Made by a program: the position numbers and the translations under genes. Below, piece by piece: positions 29,763 through 39,935 of a DNA stretch of 64,000 nt. The stretch's first letter is position 1. Each line of letters opens with the position of its first letter. Source of the stretch: Asparagopsis taxiformis. Its lineage: Eukaryota > Rhodophyta > Florideophyceae > Bonnemaisoniales > Bonnemaisoniaceae. The notes beneath the pieces are model-generated. The model was not told the origin of the DNA and did no database searches. It was given only the letters and a program-made list of their open reading frames with translations. The stretch spans positions 1 to 64,000 of the forward strand of contig JALQPE010001686.1 in assembly GCA_030407315.1 (NCBI GenBank), read 5' to 3'.

Positions 29763-31022
29763 ATGGCTTGGGCCATACTCAATCTCACTGCCGGCGATGA
29801 TTTCGAGTATGCACAGCAAGACTTAAGCGGACGCAGAAAGCTGTCCGGTCGACGCCGCAGGCTCCACTCCGCCCTCATCACCGACTGGGATTCTTTGACC
29901 GCCTTTGCTTTGTTTAGTGTAGAGGATGGACGAAGGTACGTGCGCGAATCTTGAGGGTATGCATTGAGGGAAGCGTGGGTTTTGAGTCTGACTATTTCCG
30001 TTGATGCGATATTTTTCCTTGGAAGCCTGTTGACTCATGGTGTGTATTGAGCGGAGGATGGAAGAGAGGTACGTGAAGTTTTGAAAGTATGCTGCGAGGG
30101 AAGGTTGGTTTTGAGTCTGACTGTTGTGGTTGATTCCGATGTTGTATAGATGATGCAGGAATGTTGATGACGGAAGGTAAGTTTCACTGAGCACCAAGAC
30201 TTGTTTTGCGAAGATATGGACTGCTGACTATGATTATTATTCATTGCAAGGTTTTTGGATCATGGTTTGTATTGTGTGTAGGATGGATGAGAGGTACATT
30301 TGCGAGTTCTCAGGGTATGTAGCGAGGGAAACGTTGGTTTTCAATCTGACCGTTGCGATTGATTTCGATGTTGCGTAGGTGATGGAGAAATAGTGATGAC
30401 GGAAGGTAAGTCACATTGGGCGCCCAGACCGGTTGTGCGAAGATGCGGAATGCTGACTACTTTTCTTGGCTACACGATTACGTGACTTATGGTTTTTATT
30501 GTGTGCAGGATGGAACGGGTAAGGTAAGTATGCGAGTTTTGAAAGTAAGCAGCGAGGGAAGGTTGGTTTTGAGTCTGACTATTTCCGTTGATGCGATATT
30601 TTTCATTAGAAGCCTATTGAGTCATGGTTTGTATTGTGTGGAGCAAAGGTAAGTGTGCGAGTTCTGGAAGTATGCTGCGAGGGAAGGTTGGTTTTGAGTC
30701 TGACTGTTGTGGTTGATTCCGATGTTGTGTAGATGATGCAGGAATGTTGATGACGGAAGGTAAGTTTCATTGAGCACCAAGACTTGTTTTGCGAAGATAT
30801 GGACTGCTGACTATGATTATTATTCATTGCAAGGTTTTTGGATCATGGTTTGTATTGTGTGTAGGATGGATGAGAGGTAAGTAAGGGAGTTTCTAGGATA
30901 TCTGTCGTGGTAAGCGTTGCTGTTGAATCTGACTGTTGTGGTTGATTCTGATGTTTTGTATGTGATGCAGGAGTGGTGAAGCAGGAACGGCAGGACTCAA
31001 GGACAGTGAAGAAGGGATCTAG
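29763..31022 (+). CDS. Microexon gene of D2: 109-aa acidic repeat protein from 9 exons (predicted)
   Basis: Exon 1 (29763-29935, 173 nt) begins MAWAILNLTAGDDFEYAQQ and ends at a GTACGT donor. Seven short units follow, each with an AG before it and GTAAGT, GTACGT or GTACAT after it: 30057-30068, 30159-30176, 30282-30293, 30388-30405, 30509-30523, 30742-30759 and 30865-30876, with lengths 12, 18, 12, 18, 15, 18 and 12 nt. The last exon starts at 30971 and stops at TAG 31020-31022. Exon 1 leaves two bases over and every microexon is a multiple of three, so the phase is kept, and the sum (330 nt) is an exact reading frame. CTGAC branch-point-like sites precede most acceptors. The microexons encode alternating RMxE and RNxDDG blocks. 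A 5-nt unit at 30644-30648 would break the frame and must be skipped. Function is unknown. Confidence 0.55.
30057..30970 (+). repeat. Tandem array of about 225-bp units carrying the microexons
   Basis: Each unit holds a GATGGA-type microexon, an intron with GTCTGACTGTTGTGG or a close relative, a GAATGTTGATGACGGAAG-type microexon, and an intron with ATGGACTGCTGACTATGATT. Starts of the first type are at 30057, 30282, 30509, 30644 (degenerate) and 30865. The matching array in D1 runs from about 13290 to 14200. Confidence 0.75.
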
Positions 31023-31332
31023 GAAGATGGGGAATGAAGCTGTGAGGTGTTTCTGGTATGTGTATATTTTCGGGCATACGATAGAAGTGAGAGTGGTTTC
31101 AAGTGGTGTAAGATTTTGCTGACCATGTTCATGTTTGATGTCTTGATGATTTAATGGGCTGGGGTGGTGTCGAGGAAAGCGGAGATGGAATTGGGAAGGA
31201 GCGGATTTTTTGTAATCAAGGTCGTGAGGGTTCTTGAAGTATGTGCGAATGGTGGTGCATGGCGTTCGGATGGTATGGAGAACGCGATAGTGAGGGAGAT
31301 GGGTGATCCACGATATGCTGACAGGTATTTTG

Positions 31333-31476
31333 TATTCTGGCTGGATACGTATTTCGTATTCTGGCTGGATACATATTCCGTATTCTGGTTGGATACGTAT
31401 TTCCTATTCTAACCGGGTATTTATTTCCTATTCTGACCAGATATGTATTCCCTATTCTAGAGAGACGTATTGTATA
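31333..31476. repeat. Six 24-bp subterminal repeats of D2
   Basis: This is the counterpart of 14571-14714 with the same order of good and diverged units. It is a probable transposase-binding array. Confidence 0.75.
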
Positions 31477-31582
31477 CGAGCAGTTTCCTAAATGAGAGAA
31501 TAAAATACGGTCCGATATGGGCCCTGAATTTACCATCCGCTGTAATTTATTCCCTCCCGGTTTTCGCTGATATATTGTATAC

Positions 31583-31801
31583 TGGATGTCGGGTCCTAGT
31601 ATTCCGCCATATGTACTAGAGAAAGTGGATGTCGGGCCCTAGTATTCCGCCATATGTACTAGAGAAAGTGGACGTCCGCATCCAAAAATTTTTTATTTTT
31701 TTTTGGACGCGGACGTTCATTTGTTCTAGTAAATCTCGGGGCCGACTAGGACCCGTACTAGAGAGACTGGACGTCCGCGTCCACTTCCGAAAACACAGAC
31801 G
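31583..31801. repeat. Two 43-bp repeats and right terminus of D2
   Basis: Units start at 31583 and 31626; a partial one starts at 31669. The GGACGTCC hairpin and the terminal GGACGTCCGCGTCC follow, and homology with D1 ends at 31801. One 43-bp unit fewer than in D1. Confidence 0.8.
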
Positions 31802-32695
31802 ACCGGTGCTTTGGTGGGCAATTGCTTCGGAATATCAAAAGATCCTTGCTCCTCTTCAGTCCATCTGTATCCTCTATCTTTTCTGGTTATGTTAGTAAGA
31901 GGCGTTGCCACTGTAGCGAAATCCTTTACGAATCTTCTGTAGTAGTTACAAAGTCCAAGAAAGCTTTGAACTTGAGTTACGTTCTCTGGTATTTCCGAAT
32001 TTTTATGGCTTCAATTTTCTTTGAATTTACTTGAATTCCATTTTTGTTTATAATATGCCCTAAGTACTCAATCTCTTGTTTAAAGAAATCGCACTTGGAC
32101 TTCTTTCCATACAGCTTATGTTTTCGTAAAAGCTCTAGAACTTTTGTAAGATGTTCCCAATGTTCTTCCTTAGTCTTGCTGTAAATCCAGATATCATATA
32201 GATATACTAGAACAAACTCATCAATGTATAGTCTCAGCACATTATTCATTAACGCTTGGAAACATCCTGGTGCTCCTGTTAAACCAAATGGAGTCACTAA
32301 GTATTCAAATTGTCCATACCTGGTTCTGAAAGCTGTTTTGCGATATCAGAGTCTCTGACCCTTATCTAATGGTATCCAGATCTTAAGTCTATAGACGAAA
32401 AATAGTTCGCTTCTCCGACCTGATCCCATACTTCATCAATTCTAGGTAATGGTACTTGGTTCTTGATTGTTTGTTTATTTAGTGCTCGGTAGTCTACACA
32501 CATGCATAGACCACCATCTTTTTCTGGTGTAAATTGTACTGGGCTTCCCCATGGACTTATACTTGGTCTGATGAATCCATGGTCCAAAGCCCCTTCAATC
32601 TGTTTCTTCATTTCTTCGAGCTCCTTTCTCGATAGTTTATATATTGGTCCCATTTTGGGTTTTGCTTCTTTTTCTAGGTCTATTCTCATTTCCAC
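31802..32695 (-). pseudogene. Reverse transcriptase of element F, catalytic aspartate lost
   Basis: The frame 32695-32366 carries [18 protein letters not shown], the [11 protein letters not shown] motif and [11 protein letters not shown] break at about 32300-32365 follows, then MTPFGLTGAPGCFQALMN and the active-site region. There the usual YLDD reads YLYD (VYLYDIWIYSK), which removes a metal-binding aspartate. The sequence goes on through YLGHIINKNGIQVN to the D2 junction. With stops, a frame break and a lost catalytic residue it is dead. RNase H and integrase would lie beyond D2. Confidence 0.85.
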
Positions 32696-32803
32696 TGATC
32701 TCTTCGGTGGTAATTCTTTTGGTAATTCTTCAGGGAATACATCACTGTACTCTTGTAATAGTTTCTCTAATTTAGATGCATCTTGTTCTCTTCTTTCGTC
32801 TTT

Positions 32804-33142
32804 TCATTGATGGTTTGCAGGCCATTCTCCTGATTCATAAGTCTTTCGCGTAGGATCTTCCCCTAATAATTTGTGATTTTGCGCAGGACCTTCCCCTGTT
32901 TGAGTTTTCCTTGGATCCCTTCCAATCCATGCTCCCTTCTCCATGTTTTCGTCCTGTGAGCAATCCTCTCTTTTATCTTCTTTAGAGGTTATTATAACCA
33001 CGTAGTATATATTGCTTTTCGTTTTTCTACACCATCTTGTGAACTGTTTGCTCGTAAGCATGTATGTCAGGCGGGAATTCCCATGCTTAGAATTTTTCTC
33101 TGCGTCCAGAGTAATTAGTCTATTTCTTTGTTTCAGTAACAT
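32804..33142 (-). pseudogene. Linker between protease and RT of element F
   Basis: This 112-aa open stretch is Lys-, Arg- and Glu-rich and shows no domain. It lies between the protease and RT frames in the place where gypsy pol has a poorly conserved linker. It is probably part of pol separated by frame breaks. Confidence 0.4.
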
Positions 33143-33148
33143 ACGAGA

Positions 33149-33559
33149 TTATTTCCAATCTATTATAGGGTTGGCCTTGGACAGCCATGATATGCCTAGG
33201 ATTATGTCGTAAGCAATCCAGTCGACTATATAAGGTTTTACTCTTATCGTCTCTTCCCCTATCCGTATGGTGAAAATTTTAGAACAAGTGTTCATAGCCA
33301 CGAGTGTTCCGTCCCATAGTTCAGCGTTAAGGTCCGTATGTTTTCCCTTTATCTGCAGTTTATTTGCAAACTCTTTTGATATAAATACTTCTTCACATCC
33401 ACTATCGACGAGGATTAAGCAAGTAGGTTCGCGACTTCCTACCTGAACAGATCCATGGAAGTTCAATAGTGTTTGTTTCTTTCCTTCACTACGATCTTTG
33501 TACGGTGAGAACGTACAAAGCTTCACAAGGCTTGGTTCACGCAACTCATTTTTTATCAT
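33149..33559 (-). pseudogene. Aspartic protease of element F
   Basis: A retropepsin-like fold is indicated by LILVDSGCEEVFIS (the active DSG triad) and the later hydrophobic DIILGISWLSK, matching the ILG(A/M)DWL motif of gypsy proteases. The start is not clear because the frame is a piece of a larger pol gene. It is intact as a domain but belongs to a dead element. Confidence 0.75.
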
Positions 33560-33687
33560 GTTGTATTTTTTTATTTTTTTGTGTTTACTGATGTTTTCTG
33601 CAATGCGCTTCGGTTATAATACAATGACCCGTTGATGTGCCGAGTGCATCAAACGGAAGCGTTAGTTTTTTCCGAATTATTGGATAA

Positions 33688-34674
33688 TTAAGATCCCCTC
33701 TGGCTAGATTGTGCCCTTTGAACTCCAAATTGGGAGTGGTTCCTCAGTCTTCCTCCTGAGTGGTTCCTTGCAATGCAATTTGGTTTTCCGCAGACGTAAC
33801 AAAGCTTATTTGCCATCCTCCTCCTTTTCTCAGCGGGGGATAGTCGTTGGTGAAAGCCCTGGTTATAAATTCTTCTATTCTGGATGTTTCCGATTTGCAT
33901 CGGTGTGGGTCCACTGGAGTATCCTGGGTAGTTCGATGTGTATCCAAAGTTTGACCCATTGCTAGAGTATAACCCATCAAACTTATCAGCGATTCTCATT
34001 GCGTGATCCAATGATTCTGGTTCAACTCTTTCCACCTCTGTTCGGATCTTATGTTTTAGGCCGTGGCTATAGTGGAAGATTTGTTCGTCATTCTCCATGC
34101 TTGGTATTTGCAACAGCCATCTGGAGAACTCCTTGTTGTATTCTCTGACGGAAAGCAACTTTCCAGTCTGTTTCAGTTCACTGAGTATTTTTCGAGCGTT
34201 CAACTCCCTGTTTACAGGTTCAAAGTGTTTCAATAGTTCCCTTTCAAACTCTTCGAAGGTACTAATATCAACTGCATTGAGAGTTACCAACTCCCACCAT
34301 TGTAGTCCATCACCCGTGAGGTAGCTAACTGCATAGGTTATCTTAGTTTTCTCCGATGAAGGAAGGGTTTGCATGTCGAAAAGGTTTCGCAAACTCTTCA
34401 ACCAACTTCGGGCGTTTCGGCCACCGAACTTTTCTGGTTTACCTATCTCTAGATTATCCTTCCTTTGCTCTCTGGCTAGGTTTTGATACTGTTGGTTTGC
34501 AGCATCCAATTGGCTTTGAAGGTGACTGATCTGGGATTGCATCCGATCATATACTTGTTGGAGTGTAGGTTGTTGTGGGGTAGCCTGTTTTTGCTGATTT
34601 GGAGGAGGTTGAGTAACCTGTTGACGTCGGTTGCTTTCGGGTGTAAGCCTATTATGAATATTTTCAGAGTCCAT
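33688..34674 (-). CDS. Gag of element F with a variant zinc knuckle
   Basis: This 328-aa ORF starts MDSENIHNRLTPES. A Gln-rich N terminus with a short coiled coil is followed by a retrotransposon capsid domain (KPEKFGGRNARSWLKSLRNL, then VSYLTGDGLQWWELV and FEEFERELLKHFEP). The C-terminal knuckle reads CYVCGKPNCIARNH. Spacing is as in the normal C-x2-C-x4-H-x4-C, but the third ligand is Cys and the fourth is His. The order may still bind zinc, or it may be decay. The ORF is otherwise unbroken although pol is dead. Confidence 0.85.
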   Translation of the reverse strand: MDSENIHNRLTPESNRRQQVTQPPPNQQKQATPQQPTLQQVYDRMQSQISHLQSQLDAANQQYQNLAREQRKDNLEIGKPEKFGGRNARSWLKSLRNLFDMQTLPSSEKTKITYAVSYLTGDGLQWWELVTLNAVDISTFEEFERELLKHFEPVNRELNARKILSELKQTGKLLSVREYNKEFSRWLLQIPSMENDEQIFHYSHGLKHKIRTEVERVEPESLDHAMRIADKFDGLYSSNGSNFGYTSNYPGYSSGPTPMQIGNIQNRRIYNQGFHQRLSPAEKRRRMANKLCYVCGKPNCIARNHSGGRLRNHSQFGVQRAQSSQRGS

Positions 34675-34820
34675 AATGAATTAGAGTGTACTTAGAGAGC
34701 AAAAGTGTTTTAATCTGAAGTTTCGGTATTTCACGAAGGGAATTTTAATGTTCAGGATTTTCCAAGTTGGTTCAGTAATTTTCAATTCAATGCGACTTTT
34801 ATTGATATTTCAATGTTTTT

Positions 34821-35438
34821 CTATTTCTGAGTGTAACACTTGCGAACCTTGCTTACAGACTTAGCTGAGTGTTTTCCCGGTTTCTTGACTGAATTCCAGC
34901 GTTCAATTTTGCCAGTGTCAGCAGTAAACCTGACCAACCGGAGAAGCTGCTCCTTGCGGCGGCGGTGCTCTGGGTCGAGCTTGTGTTCGTTGAAATGTAA
35001 TATATTTTTGAACTCAGTATCGCACAAGTCGCACTGTAAAAAAAGTAACTTACTGTAACGTCTATCTAAATTGCTTACTGTCTTGGATGTCCCGTCACGA
35101 TTAAACAAGTGTTTAATGTGATCCTCGGTGGTGTTGTGTACAGCCCACGATTGGTGCCTCGGTTTCAATACCTGGCAGTATGAGCACCGTAGGCCAGCCT
35201 GTCCGTGGTGGCTCTCTAGTCCCAAAGTGGGGCCAGCGCTCAATGCGCCACCAAAAATCTTATTGGCCAACTCGTCTTCATTCGGCAGTGATTGGCCGAT
35301 TGGGGCGGTGGAAGCCGTATTAATTTCCGTCTCAGCCGTTTGTACCGGCTTGTCTGTATCGGAAATAATTTCCGTGGCCGGCGGCTGGTCAGCCGTAGCG
35401 GCGTTTTTATTGGCCTGTTCAGCAGTAGGGTTGTACAC
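34821..35438 (-). CDS. C2H2-like zinc-finger ORF upstream of gag in element F
   Basis: The frame has no ATG at its head; it opens after a stop and contains an acceptor-like TTAATTGCAG just before the first codon used here (GTG at 35436-35438), so the start may be spliced. The first 75 residues are Ala/Thr/Glu-rich and disordered. Two finger-like units follow: CSYCQVLKPRHQ...H..H and CDLCDTEFKNILHFNEH...H. The C terminus is basic. It lies between the LTR end and gag, so it is probably an extra 5' ORF of element F or a captured host gene fragment. The function is not known. Confidence 0.5.
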   Translation of the reverse strand: MYNPTAEQANKNAATADQPPATEIISDTDKPVQTAETEINTASTAPIGQSLPNEDELANKIFGGALSAGPTLGLESHHGQAGLRCSYCQVLKPRHQSWAVHNTTEDHIKHLFNRDGTSKTVSNLDRRYSKLLFLQCDLCDTEFKNILHFNEHKLDPEHRRRKEQLLRLVRFTADTGKIERWNSVKKPGKHSAKSVSKVRKCYTQK

Positions 35439-35496
35439 TGCAATTAAAATTCGTTATATTTTTCGGTCAGATCGCTGATTGGGCGATGCTACCAGT

Positions 35497-35872
35497 TGTT
35501 AGGTTCCGATAGGTTGAAATGATAATCTTACTTTTTGGGTAAATTTTTGAGTTTCACGAAGCGGCGCTTATTTCGGCTCAACTTAGGAATTGTTGTTACT
35601 GGGTTTTTTGATCTGCCCGAACTCTTCCAGCAGCCATTCCAGTACCTCCTTTATAGAATTCTAGATTAACTCGTAGACTACTAAAATCACTACACTAGCC
35701 TAGCGATAGTAATTTCATAGACTCGCAGAGTACGGTGCAAATCTAGCTTCTATTCGCACCTTGCGATCGAGAATACTATAGCTAGTGTAATTTAAACTAT
35801 TATGGAACCTAGTCATTCAAATAAGGGGTATAATTGCGTAGTGTAAACTATCCTAGCGTATTGTAAATTTCA
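35497..35872 (-). repeat. Likely 5' LTR of element F (outer limit uncertain)
   Basis: On the minus strand it would end CCTAACA, followed two bases later by TGGTAGCATCGCCC. This is the same arrangement (CA, two bases, TGG) as at the LTRs of elements A and C. There is no second copy to confirm the outer edge. Confidence 0.4.
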
Positions 35873-36461
35873 TAATGGAACTGATCCGACTTGATCATCC
35901 AGATGGACGTTACACGAGGACCCTGTTTCCAGCAACTTGGCGACAGCCAAGTGGTTTCACTATTTTTTGTGATTTCGGGATTGCAATGGAGTTGTCGTGG
36001 TTTGCTGTCCATGGGCTACACTTTGTAGCCCACACTATTCAATCTACAAAAAAATGGTAGGCTACAATTTAAATCAATATGTAGGTAACACTAGTCCTTT
36101 TTTAGTCACTCAGAAGCATTCTATAGGAATTTGGATGAGCGTGCACGACCGTGAGCGAGTTATAGGGCCCGCAATTTGGGCTGTTTTGTGGACGTTTTAA
36201 ATTAAAGGTTCTGACGTCTTTTTACTTTACGTGAGCGTACGTGAACGAAATTGTAAGCCACTTGTCGCATCATTGTAAGCCGATTGACTAACTCGTCGTC
36301 AGCTTCGCTTTCGATAGCCTCGGTAACCAAATCGAGTAGAAGCCTGTCGCATGGGGACTAATGAAATGTGCTGATCGAAAACGTTGGGGAAATTGCAGGA
36401 ATAAGCATGGAAGCAAACCGGGAAACGGGAGCCTAACTTTTGTCTGCAGATTACTGAAAGT
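35873..36461. other. Unassigned stretch left of the Harbinger transposase
   Basis: No gene is supported. It should hold the left end of the PIF/Harbinger element, but I found no convincing terminal inverted repeat pair with the right flank. Confidence 0.3.
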
Positions 36462-37739
36462 ATGTCAAACACAAATGGCAGGAATGATGAGCTTTCTGAG
36501 GACGACGAAGATGACCTTCTTTTCTTACGATTCTTATGGTACGGGCTGCAGAGAACGCGGGGGAGGAAGATGGCAACCTTGGTACGAGGCAATAATCACT
36601 CAACTAATCGTCCGAAAATGGTTTCTGTTCGGTTTCGGAACATCACGGGCTGTATGTGCCATACTGAATTCATTGAATCTTTCCGTCTATCCAGGGAAAC
36701 CTTTTCTAGACTGCTCAGCATGATAAGGGATCACAAATATGATGAAGATACAAGCAAAGCACAGGCGGGCCATGGTGTGTTTATTGACATATGCCTTGCC
36801 GTTACTCTCCGCATTTTAGCGGGGGGAAGCTGTTTAGACTTGCAAAGGTTGTACGGGATACGTAAAAGTACATTGTACAATGTTTTCCACGCGACATGCG
36901 AGTTGCTAATAGAACTAATTCCGTTTCCTGGTCTTTCCTCCAATGGTGGAAAACTAAATGGAATTTCATTTGGATTCAAATCGTCACGAAGACTTCCAAA
37001 TCCGTTAACCGGTTGTGTGGGAGCACTAGATGGCATTTCTATCAAGATTTGCAAACCGCTTAGACATCAACGCCCTGCGGCCTATTTTTGTCGGAAAGGT
37101 TTCTACTCCCTTCCTGTACAGGCTTTAGTGGACTCTGAATACAGGTTTCTATCGTTTTCTGCGCGCTGTGTAGGATCAGCTCACGATTCCATGGCACACT
37201 CTGTATCTAGTCTAGCTGAGTTTCAAAACAGTGGAAATCTCCCTGTGGAGTACTGGATCTGCGGCGACGAGGCATACATGTGTACAGAGTCGCTAATAAC
37301 ACCGTATTCGAGATCACAATGCACTGAAAAGGAAGAGAACTTTAACTTTTTCCTTTCCTCTTATCGTGTGCATGTAGAACAAGCTTTCGGCCAGCTTCTC
37401 TCAAGCTGGCGTATTCTCAGATCAAGTCTAGGATACTCCCTGAGAAGAAACACTCGAATTATTTGTTTGTGCATGAAGTTGCACAATTTTCGTATAGACA
37501 ACAATGATTGTGACGTCACACTTTACAAAAGGTCTGAAGCAGACTATTCCACTATATTTGCCGAGATGGAACAGTGGAGATACGAGGCAAAGCTTCTACA
37601 GGAATCGTACGCTACTATAAGTGACGGAGGACCAAGAAGAAGAGTAGGAAGAACGATTTCGAGGGAGCGTGATGTGCTGAGGGATCTTTTGTGGGCTAGT
37701 GGGAAGAGGCGTCCATCTGGACTTGTTGCGCGGAATTGA
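36462..37739 (+). CDS. PIF/Harbinger transposase (DDE superfamily endonuclease)
   Basis: This intact 425-aa ORF has the three catalytic blocks of the DDE_Tnp_4 family in order: GCVGALDGISIKI (first D), WICGDEAYM (second D), and FNFFLSSYRVHVEQAFGQL (E). An N-terminal helical domain (LQRLYGIRKSTLYNVFHATC) resembles the helix-turn-helix of Harbinger proteins. A basic tail (GGPRRRVGRTISRERDVLR) ends the protein. Harbinger elements usually need a second Myb/SANT-like protein; none is seen next to this gene. The start at 36462 gives an acidic N terminus and is the first ATG in frame. The ORF is undamaged and could be active or domesticated. Confidence 0.9.
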   Translation: MSNTNGRNDELSEDDEDDLLFLRFLWYGLQRTRGRKMATLVRGNNHSTNRPKMVSVRFRNITGCMCHTEFIESFRLSRETFSRLLSMIRDHKYDEDTSKAQAGHGVFIDICLAVTLRILAGGSCLDLQRLYGIRKSTLYNVFHATCELLIELIPFPGLSSNGGKLNGISFGFKSSRRLPNPLTGCVGALDGISIKICKPLRHQRPAAYFCRKGFYSLPVQALVDSEYRFLSFSARCVGSAHDSMAHSVSSLAEFQNSGNLPVEYWICGDEAYMCTESLITPYSRSQCTEKEENFNFFLSSYRVHVEQAFGQLLSSWRILRSSLGYSLRRNTRIICLCMKLHNFRIDNNDCDVTLYKRSEADYSTIFAEMEQWRYEAKLLQESYATISDGGPRRRVGRTISRERDVLRDLLWASGKRRPSGLVARN

Positions 37740-39935
37740 AAAGGCTAGTCTTCTGAAAGCTAGAATCAATTTTTGATGAGAGGATAGTTCGCATCGTGCG
37801 CCCCATGTTGCAAGACCCCCATCGGCGATAAATGTATGTTTTTGCGACTCACCATTGCCGCTTTGGAGTTGGAATGGCTACATCGATGTAGTGGTCAACT
37901 ACAGTCGAGCGCATTCGAATAGAAATTGTTGAAATTATAAATTCCCATCCGCATTTCGAGCTCAACACATCGACATGGTAAATGCCGCTTGGCCAACTTG
38001 AACGTTGCGCACGATTGCAGTCAAACCACAACCGATTCATGCCAACATGTCGCATTCATTACCTTGTTGCGCATTGCAAAGTCAAAAATCGACCGCGATG
38101 CGGCAAAATACCTGATCTGTTCTGAAACGCAATTCATCGCTGCGTATCATACGCAATGATTTCGTGTATCCTGCACAGATCTATGACAGTTTGGTTGTAT
38201 CGCCCTGTGGCTCCAATGGATGCTTGAATAGATGACGCTGTACATAGTGAGAGACCATTTCCGTTCGTTCATGGTGTTCTGTATTGTGCAACCAGCGCAG
38301 CGCTGAAAGAACAAAAGAGCAAGCGAGCGAAGCGCATGTGGAACAATTTCACGAGTGGATGTGTCTAACGATACGCTGATGGAACGCAGTGCGCAGCGTG
38401 CAATGGACAATGTACCTCGAAAAACTGACAAACGCATGTATCGGCACAATGACACCGACCGACACACATAACAATTAGGATCATGTGACGCAGTCGCAAC
38501 AAATGCACCAAACGCTTTACTTATCTATCGCACATACCACATGTTGCTGTGGACGCGCCTCGACGGGCAGATCGATGCGCACAACGGCTGCAAGTGCACC
38601 GGCATCACAATTCTACTATCACCGCGCCCAACTGTCACACACCAGCACTTGTCGAGTCTCCGCCCATCGCCGCAACGTTGAGGCGCACATGTCGATTGCG
38701 CCCAACACCGCCACGGGTCACATCATCGGAAAGCACGTATGGTCAAGTGAAGCGGCGTGTGTGATGTTGAACGATTCGATACTCTCCGGCCATTCCGTAT
38801 TCCATGAGTGTAGAAACCATTGTACCATACCTCATGTCCGGTGTGACTTAGTGGTTGTACGAGCATTGGCGATTTATCCCTCTCAATTTTCTTATTTTCA
38901 CACGACTCCGCAGCCACTTCAACTCCCAGTCGCTCATGTACAACTCGCAATCTTGGTCATCGCGCTGACCGAGTGTTCTCTACCCCATGTGAGCCACTTC
39001 ATGTCTGACTGTTGATTGCTTCAGACATCGAATATATCATTGCAGGTCGTGCAGGGATGAGCATCGTGTCGAGCACACATCGGTTTGACCGGGCTGGCTC
39101 AACACTTGCAGCTGCCGTTTGCGAAGATGTCTGTTGTAGACTGCGCGTTGCCCAGTGTGTATGGAATGTGAACGAGTGTGTGTGAATAGCGAAATGTTGC
39201 GAGATGCACTGTATGGAGTCGCTCCACTTTTCCAGCCTCCATGCAAATTCACCAAATGCGCTTACCTGCCTCCTTGGGTCCACAACGAAAAGGTTGCACA
39301 TTATTCTCGGAAGTCTAAATCTACTTACCATTTCGTCGTGCACATCTCACTCTATTTCGAAACATACTATCTGTGTCGCCCACCGGCATCATCACAGCTC
39401 GTCTGCTTCAATTGCAGCCCAATAATCTCTTATGAATCCATAGAACATGCTCTCTGGTTTAACGACCTCACTAGTACACGTATTCCGACTTCGACTGTAG
39501 TGGAGTTGCATCATATGATCTTCGTGGCCTCACGCTACATGGCCGCTGTGGCTTCGCAGAGTGATGATGGTGCAGCCAACATGCAGTCGGTCTTCGACTG
39601 CGGTGTGCAGTACGTGCTGGAGCGACTTGATGGTCGGCAGCTCTCTACAGTTTAAAAGGCTGTATTCAAGAAAATCTGAGCAAGATTGGTCGGTTACTGT
39701 TCCCCCAAGTCGGATATCGCCGTTATGCAAGCAAGCGCTGGCATGTAAATCACTTGTGTGGATGCTCATATCGGCGTCAAGTTCGAAGAGGACGATCCCC
39801 CTTTCCCAGGCGAAATTACATCCATGTCGCCGCGCACCATAAAGCTCGAATTATCCCGTCTCAAAAAGGCTATTCTTGCCACCCAAAAACCAGTTAGAAT
39901 GGTGGTCGCCTCCCGAAAAGCAGTTAAGGGTGACC
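37740..39935. other. Gene-free stretch between Harbinger transposase and amine-oxidase pseudogene
   Basis: Only short chance ORFs are present and none has a recognisable domain. There is a 14-bp palindrome CTACATCGATGTAG at 37877-37890. Open stretches such as 39155-39655 could be eroded coding sequence, but I cannot tie them to a family. Confidence 0.35.

Larger units (their letters stand above)
27236..31801 (+). mobile_element. Element D2: right part of a second copy of transposon D
   Basis: D2 27236 corresponds to D1 10452, and no indel separates the copies as far as the microexon gene (constant offset 16784). It holds most of the transposase, the microexon gene and the right terminal repeats. 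The left part is missing because element B lies at 27235. The right end at 31801 lies against an open pol frame of element F. Differences from D1 are few: the D1 inverted duplication, one fewer 43-bp repeat, and scattered substitutions. Confidence 0.85.
31802..35872 (-). mobile_element. Element F: decayed AT-rich Ty3/gypsy element with an extra 5' ORF
   Basis: Reading right to left: LTR end at 35497, a primer-site-like TGGTAGCATCGCC, an ORF with C2H2-like fingers, gag, protease, and an RT cut off by D2 at 31802. Stops and frame breaks are common. The base composition is AT-rich, unlike all other retroelements here. The right-hand limit of the LTR is not certain; 35872 is a guess from the CA before TAATGG. 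Confidence 0.7.

Noticed and set aside
35875..36200. Short frames left of the Harbinger gene
   Set aside because: Too short, no domain, no clear start context.
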